Part shown: positions 15,472 through 18,590 of the stretch, piece after piece
Layout of the letters: every line of letters starts with the position of its first letter
Position numbering within the stretch: the stretch's first letter is position 1
DNA from: CAYZHV01 sp964478055
Lineage (GTDB): Bacteria; Spirochaetota; Spirochaetia; DSM-27196; Alkalispirochaetaceae
Reading direction: 5' to 3'
DNA length: 18,590 nt
Assembly (NCBI GenBank): GCA_964478055.1
Contig: CAYZHV010000054.1
Coordinates: 1-18,590, forward strand
The notes under the pieces: generated by a model
Databases searched by the model: none
Seen by the model: the letters and a program-made list of their open reading frames with translations, nothing else
Told to the model about the DNA's origin: nothing
Made by a program: the position numbers and the translations under genes

Positions 15472-16119
15472 CTACCAGTTCTCGTTGATCACGCTCTTGA
15501 AGCTCATCGCGGACTCCGCCGGGTCATCGGCACCGTAGAGAGTTCTTCCGGAGATAAACGCCTTGACCGGGACTCCCGCAAACTGTGGAATGTCCTCCGG
15601 CTTGAGCCCGCCGGTGACGGATACCTGAAAGCCCATCTCCGCAAGCCGCTTGATCTTGCCGAGGTCCTCCTCGTCCCAAGTCTTGCCGGCGGCCTGAGCG
15701 TCCCTACCTCGGTGATAGATCGCCTGCTGGAGACCTATCTTCCGCCACTTCTCCGCCTGCTCAAAGGTCCACTCGCCGTAGAGCTCGATCTGGATGTCCC
15801 CGTCATACTTGCGGGCCACTTCCAGAGCCTTCTCCATCGTCGCGTAGGGGGCACAGCAGATAACGGTCATCCAGTTTGCCCCCCGGGACATCACCATCTC
15901 CGCAAGGACCGCCCCGGCGTCGGCGACCTTGAGGTCTCCGACGACGATGTGCTCCGGGTAGAGCGCTCGAAGCGACTCCACCGCCCGGGCGCCCTCGGCG
16001 GCGCAGAGAATGGTCCCTGCCTCGATAACATCCACCTCTTCGGCCAGACTCCTGGTGGCCGCGAGAGCGTCGGGCAGTGCGGTATGATCCAATGCTACCT
16101 GTAGCAACGGCTTTTTCAT
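15472..16119 (-). CDS. ulaD: 3-keto-L-gulonate-6-phosphate decarboxylase UlaD
   Basis: The 215-residue protein belongs to the orotidine-monophosphate decarboxylase suprafamily and matches UlaD/SgbH in length and in key residues: Asp11, Glu33, the DxKxxD motif Asp62-Lys64-Asp67 (GDLKVADAG), Glu112, His136 and Arg139 (YHRGRDAQAAG). Related hexulose-6-phosphate synthases share the fold, but EAGTILCAAEGARAV and TVICCA are UlaD-like. It decarboxylates 3-keto-L-gulonate-6-phosphate to L-xylulose-5-phosphate with Mg. I chose ATG 16119 because GAGGAG lies 8 bases upstream; the adjacent in-frame TTG at 16122 is less likely. It lies between the ABC permease genes and ulaG in one operon. UlaE and UlaF, which would carry L-xylulose-5-phosphate on to D-xylulose-5-phosphate, are not in the window. 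Confidence 0.92.
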   Translation of the reverse strand: MKKPLLQVALDHTALPDALAATRSLAEEVDVIEAGTILCAAEGARAVESLRALYPEHIVVGDLKVADAGAVLAEMVMSRGANWMTVICCAPYATMEKALEVARKYDGDIQIELYGEWTFEQAEKWRKIGLQQAIYHRGRDAQAAGKTWDEEDLGKIKRLAEMGFQVSVTGGLKPEDIPQFAGVPVKAFISGRTLYGADDPAESAMSFKSVINENW

Positions 16120-16158
16120 CAATCAGGCTCCTCGTTATTCTACGGTTCTATTAACTCC

Positions 16159-17001
16159 CTACCCCTTTACCGCGCCGGCGGTGAGTCCCATGATCAGGCT
16201 CTTCGCGGCGGTGAAGGTAAAGATGAAGGCGGGAATCGCAATGATTGTTGCAATGGCGGTAATTTTGCCCCACTCCGTTCCCGTGTCGGTGAGGAAGAGG
16301 GAAACCGCCACCGGCAGCGTCCGGGTGAGCCGGTTTGTGAGCACCAGGCTCAGAATGAACTCGTTCCAGGCGATGCGAAAGGTAAAGATACTCGCCACGG
16401 CCATACCCGGCGCCGTCAGGGGCAGCACGATCTGCAGAAAAACCCGCAAATCCCCGCAGCCGTCTATTATGGCGGACTCCTCGAGCTCCGAGGGCAGATC
16501 CATGATAAAGGTCCGCAATACCCAGATGTTAAACGGCAAAGTCAGGGCGATGTAGACAAGGATAAGTCCAAGCCGGCCGCTGGTCAGTCCGATCCCGTTA
16601 AAGAGAACAAACACGGGCACGACCAGGATCACCGGGGGGATCATCCGCAGGAGCAGCGTTCCCACAACCATCGCAACCTTACCCCGAAAGTTCCACCGTG
16701 CCATGGCGTACGCCGCCAAGGCGCCGATCGCCACGCTTGCGAGGGTGGCACTCAGGGCTACTACGGTACTGTTGATAAAGTAGCGGCCGAAGTTGTTACT
16801 AAAGAGGACCTCACTATAGTTCTGCAGCGTGGGCTTGAAGATCCACTTTGGCGGAATCTTAAAGGCGTCCACCTCGAGCTTGAGGGAGGTACTAACCATT
16901 TCGTAGATCGGGAACAGCACCACAATCGCGCCGATTATGATCACAAGATACTTGAAGACGAGGGCGAGTCGGTGTCGACCCCGGAGTGTTAGCATGCTCA
17001 T
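16159..17001 (-). CDS. Sugar ABC transporter permease, MalG/CUT1 type
   Basis: The 280-residue inner-membrane protein has about six hydrophobic segments, the first at roughly 14-31 (LVFKYLVIIIGAIVVLFP). The cytoplasmic EAA loop that docks the ATPase reads EESAIIDGCGDLRVFLQIVL (174-193), with the invariant Gly. The segment FINSTVVALSATLASVAIGA is typical of MalG-like subunits of carbohydrate (CUT1) importers. The ATG at 17001 overlaps the stop of the upstream permease gene by 4 bases, with GGGGAGAG as ribosome site inside that gene; Met3 is a second possible start. It forms the channel with the partner permease. No ATPase gene is in the window; a shared MsmX/MalK-type ATPase encoded elsewhere is possible. 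The operon partners UlaD and UlaG suggest an ascorbate-related or uronate-like substrate. Confidence 0.92.
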   Translation of the reverse strand: MSMLTLRGRHRLALVFKYLVIIIGAIVVLFPIYEMVSTSLKLEVDAFKIPPKWIFKPTLQNYSEVLFSNNFGRYFINSTVVALSATLASVAIGALAAYAMARWNFRGKVAMVVGTLLLRMIPPVILVVPVFVLFNGIGLTSGRLGLILVYIALTLPFNIWVLRTFIMDLPSELEESAIIDGCGDLRVFLQIVLPLTAPGMAVASIFTFRIAWNEFILSLVLTNRLTRTLPVAVSLFLTDTGTEWGKITAIATIIAIPAFIFTFTAAKSLIMGLTAGAVKG

Positions 17002-17888
17002 CGTTTCTCTCCCCGGACGCCCTTAACCACGAGAATGGAGGAGAGGGCGAAAATGAGTAGCAAGAGAATTACCGCGATGGCCGAAGAGACCCCAAGGCGT
17101 TGACTAATAAAGGCGGTCTTGTAGAGGTGCAGAGAGAGCACCTCCGTGGTCATTCCCGGTCCGCCAAAGGTCATGTTGTAAATAACGACGAGGCTTCGAA
17201 AGGCGTCTATCAGTCGCAGTACCGCGGTCAAACCAAGAACCGCGGAGATATAGGGGAGCTTCACGAATGCCAGCGTCTGGAGGTAGTTAGCTCCGTCCAC
17301 CCGGGACGCTTCGGTGAGATCCTTGGGCACCCCCTGCAGACCCGCGAGGACCAACAGGAAGACAAAAGGCGTCCACTGCCAGACGTCGGCGATAATGACC
17401 GCCTTCATCGCCACGTCAGGGTTCGACAGCCAGCCCACCGGCTCCATCCCTAGCTGCTCGATAAAGTAGTTAATCTTTCCGTAGCTGGGGTGATACATGA
17501 ACCGCCAGGTCACGCCGACAACTACGGGGGCGATCATAATTGGCAGGACGTAGAGGGTTCGGAAGAACCGCAAGCCTGCCATCTGTCCTTCGAGTAAGAG
17601 CGCGAGCACCGTCCCCAGGATGAGCTCGATAATGACGACGCTCAGGGTAAAGACCAGAGTTGCTCGTACGCTTGCTCGAAAGTACTCGCTGCCAATTAGA
17701 TCCTTGAAATTCCGCAAGCCCACGAAGGTGGGATCCTCGGAGATATTCCGAAGAGGCCACTCGAAAAAGCTCAGCCTCAGGCCGTTGAGAATCGGCACCA
17801 TGAGAATCATTCCAAGAACGATCAGCGCGGGCAGCAAGAATAGATACGCGTTGGACGTCTTTCTACCGCCACTTAGTGTATTTGCCAC
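16998..17888 (-). CDS. Sugar ABC transporter permease, MalF/UgpA/CUT1 type
   Basis: The 296-residue membrane protein starts with a cytoplasmic tail and a first hydrophobic segment at about 14-32 (AYLFLLPALIVLGMILMVP). The family FVGLRNFKDL segment follows, and then NP-type TM segments including LYVLPIMIAPVVVGVTWRF. The EAA loop is EASRVDGANYLQTLAFVKLP (193-212). It pairs with the downstream MalG-type permease as the channel of a carbohydrate importer. GTG start with GAGGA six bases upstream; overlapping stop and start with the next gene indicate translational coupling. The 79-base gap to the upstream solute-binding protein gene holds a long hairpin that may set the ratio of binding protein to permease. 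Substrate is not readable from the sequence. Confidence 0.92.
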   Translation of the reverse strand: MANTLSGGRKTSNAYLFLLPALIVLGMILMVPILNGLRLSFFEWPLRNISEDPTFVGLRNFKDLIGSEYFRASVRATLVFTLSVVIIELILGTVLALLLEGQMAGLRFFRTLYVLPIMIAPVVVGVTWRFMYHPSYGKINYFIEQLGMEPVGWLSNPDVAMKAVIIADVWQWTPFVFLLVLAGLQGVPKDLTEASRVDGANYLQTLAFVKLPYISAVLGLTAVLRLIDAFRSLVVIYNMTFGGPGMTTEVLSLHLYKTAFISQRLGVSSAIAVILLLLIFALSSILVVKGVRGEKR

Positions 17889-17913
17889 AGCTATTCCTCA
17901 ATCTGTTATGGAA

Positions 17914-17948
17914 GCCCGAAGCCGGGGCTCAACACCCCAGCCTCGGGC
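17914..17948 (-). promoter_or_regulatory. Long intergenic hairpin between solute-binding protein and permease genes
   Basis: Two 14-base arms pair at 12 of 14 positions around a 7-base loop; on the plus strand the arms begin GCCCGA and end TCGGGC. It lies between the solute-binding protein stop (17968) and the permease start (17888). Such hairpins often stabilise the upstream mRNA or partly terminate, so that binding protein exceeds permease. No T-run follows on the minus strand, which favours stabilisation over strong termination. Confidence 0.55.
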
Positions 17949-17967
17949 CCGATTAGATCAGTTCGCC

Positions 17968-18590
17968 TCAGTCGTAGTAACCGGCTCGCTCCATGATCTG
18001 GCGTACGGGCTCGACGATGTCATTCATCGCCTGCTCGGGCGTCTTCTCACCGGTGAGAGCCTGGTTGATCGCCGTGCCGAGATAGGGACCGTTGATCTGA
18101 CCCCACTCAGGGATGATCGGTCGCCAGTCCGGGTTGGCTACTTTGAGCTGCTCAGCGAGCACTGCAAACTCCGGATACATTTCCTGGAGCTCCGGATCGT
18201 TTACCGCGGACATGCGGAAGGGAGCTCCGCCGGCGCGGATGATCTTCTGTTCCGTTTCCTTCATGGTGAGGAACTGCATCAGCAGGAACGCTGCTTCAGG
18301 ATTCTGCGCGTTCGCGGGGATACCAAGACCGAAACCACCGGTCTCGGATCCGGCCGTCTTTGCAGTGGGATGAAGGGCGAAGCCGAGCTTGTCATGAACC
18401 TCTGAAGCGTCCGGATCGCGCGCGCGGCCCGCAAAGACGCTGGCATCGAGGTACATCGCCACGTCGCCCTGCAGGAAAGCGGCGAACTCTTCATCCTGGG
18501 TGAAGCCTTCCATTCCTGGAGGACCGTACTCGATCATTTTCTGCATGAACTCGATGGTCTCGATCGCTTCGGGGCTGGTAAACGCAGGCT
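17968..18590 (-). CDS. Extracellular sugar-binding protein of the ABC importer, C-terminal part (cut by window end)
   Basis: About 207 residues of a family 1 solute-binding protein are visible, running from the right window edge to the TGA-side end at 17968. The frame stays open through the edge (...YQPEAIETIEFMQKMIEYG), so the N-terminus and signal peptide are outside. Typical features are the FLQGDVAMYLDASVFAG segment, a GGFGLGIPANAQNPEAAFLLMQFL region (the common helper stretch before the hinge) and the late MYPEFAVLAEQL and PVRQIMERAGYYD tail. It would capture the sugar outside the membrane and deliver it to the two permeases encoded downstream. As the promoter-proximal gene visible in the operon, it is probably the most highly expressed, in line with the hairpin after it. 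Ligand cannot be inferred. Confidence 0.88.
   Translation of the reverse strand, partial: PAFTSPEAIETIEFMQKMIEYGPPGMEGFTQDEEFAAFLQGDVAMYLDASVFAGRARDPDASEVHDKLGFALHPTAKTAGSETGGFGLGIPANAQNPEAAFLLMQFLTMKETEQKIIRAGGAPFRMSAVNDPELQEMYPEFAVLAEQLKVANPDWRPIIPEWGQINGPYLGTAINQALTGEKTPEQAMNDIVEPVRQIMERAGYYD

Noticed and set aside
15124..16104. Long open frame (about 326 codons) on the plus strand opposite ulaG and ulaD
   Set aside because: It is antisense to two genes with clear catalytic motifs, has the Arg/Leu/Pro-rich composition of a shadow frame, and no ribosome site.
1..18590. The left transketolase operon and the right ula operon as a single co-regulated pathway
   Set aside because: They are about 11 kb apart, on opposite strands, separated by unrelated signalling genes, and I see no shared operator; metabolic logic alone is not enough.

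Overview
The window is a dense bacterial chromosome segment with high G+C. It holds 16 protein-coding genes, two of them cut by the window edges, and one short assembly gap (328-337). There are no RNA genes, insertion sequences, CRISPR arrays or gene-free stretches above 300 bases. GTG starts, ATGA overlaps, a PAS/HisKA_2 kinase and sugar ABC operons would fit a free-living, Spirochaeta-like anaerobe or facultative anaerobe. This is only a guess, because no phylogenetic marker gene is present.

Left region (1-3543, + strand): a sugar-catabolic operon. It contains a gapped TIM-barrel sugar isomerase/epimerase, the N- and C-terminal halves of a split transketolase, and a second TIM-barrel isomerase/epimerase. 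The split transketolase between two isomerases suggests a dedicated sugar pathway rather than the housekeeping pentose phosphate enzyme.

Middle region (3680-14347): signalling and miscellaneous genes. A two-domain KaiC-like ATPase is followed 2 bases later by a hybrid histidine kinase (pseudo-receiver, HisKA_3, HATPase, C-terminal receiver with no DNA-binding output). Next come, on the minus strand, an alpha/beta hydrolase and an unrecognised 187-residue protein. A radical SAM sulfatase-maturase-like enzyme with a C-terminal SEC-C zinc motif follows on the plus strand. After it are a REC-PAS-PAS-HisKA_2-HATPase kinase (minus) divergent from an LctP-type lactate permease (plus), and a class III nucleotidyl cyclase-like protein with one altered active-site residue.

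Right region (14388-18590, minus strand): solute-binding protein (partial), two sugar ABC permeases, ulaD and ulaG. UlaG and UlaD closely resemble the E. coli enzymes that convert L-ascorbate-6-phosphate to 3-keto-L-gulonate-6-phosphate and then to L-xylulose-5-phosphate. Here they sit with an ABC importer rather than the usual ascorbate PTS. That raises the question of what is imported and how it is phosphorylated. The transketolase operon at the other end could take up the pentose phosphates downstream, but the two operons are about 11 kb apart on opposite strands and no regulatory link is visible.
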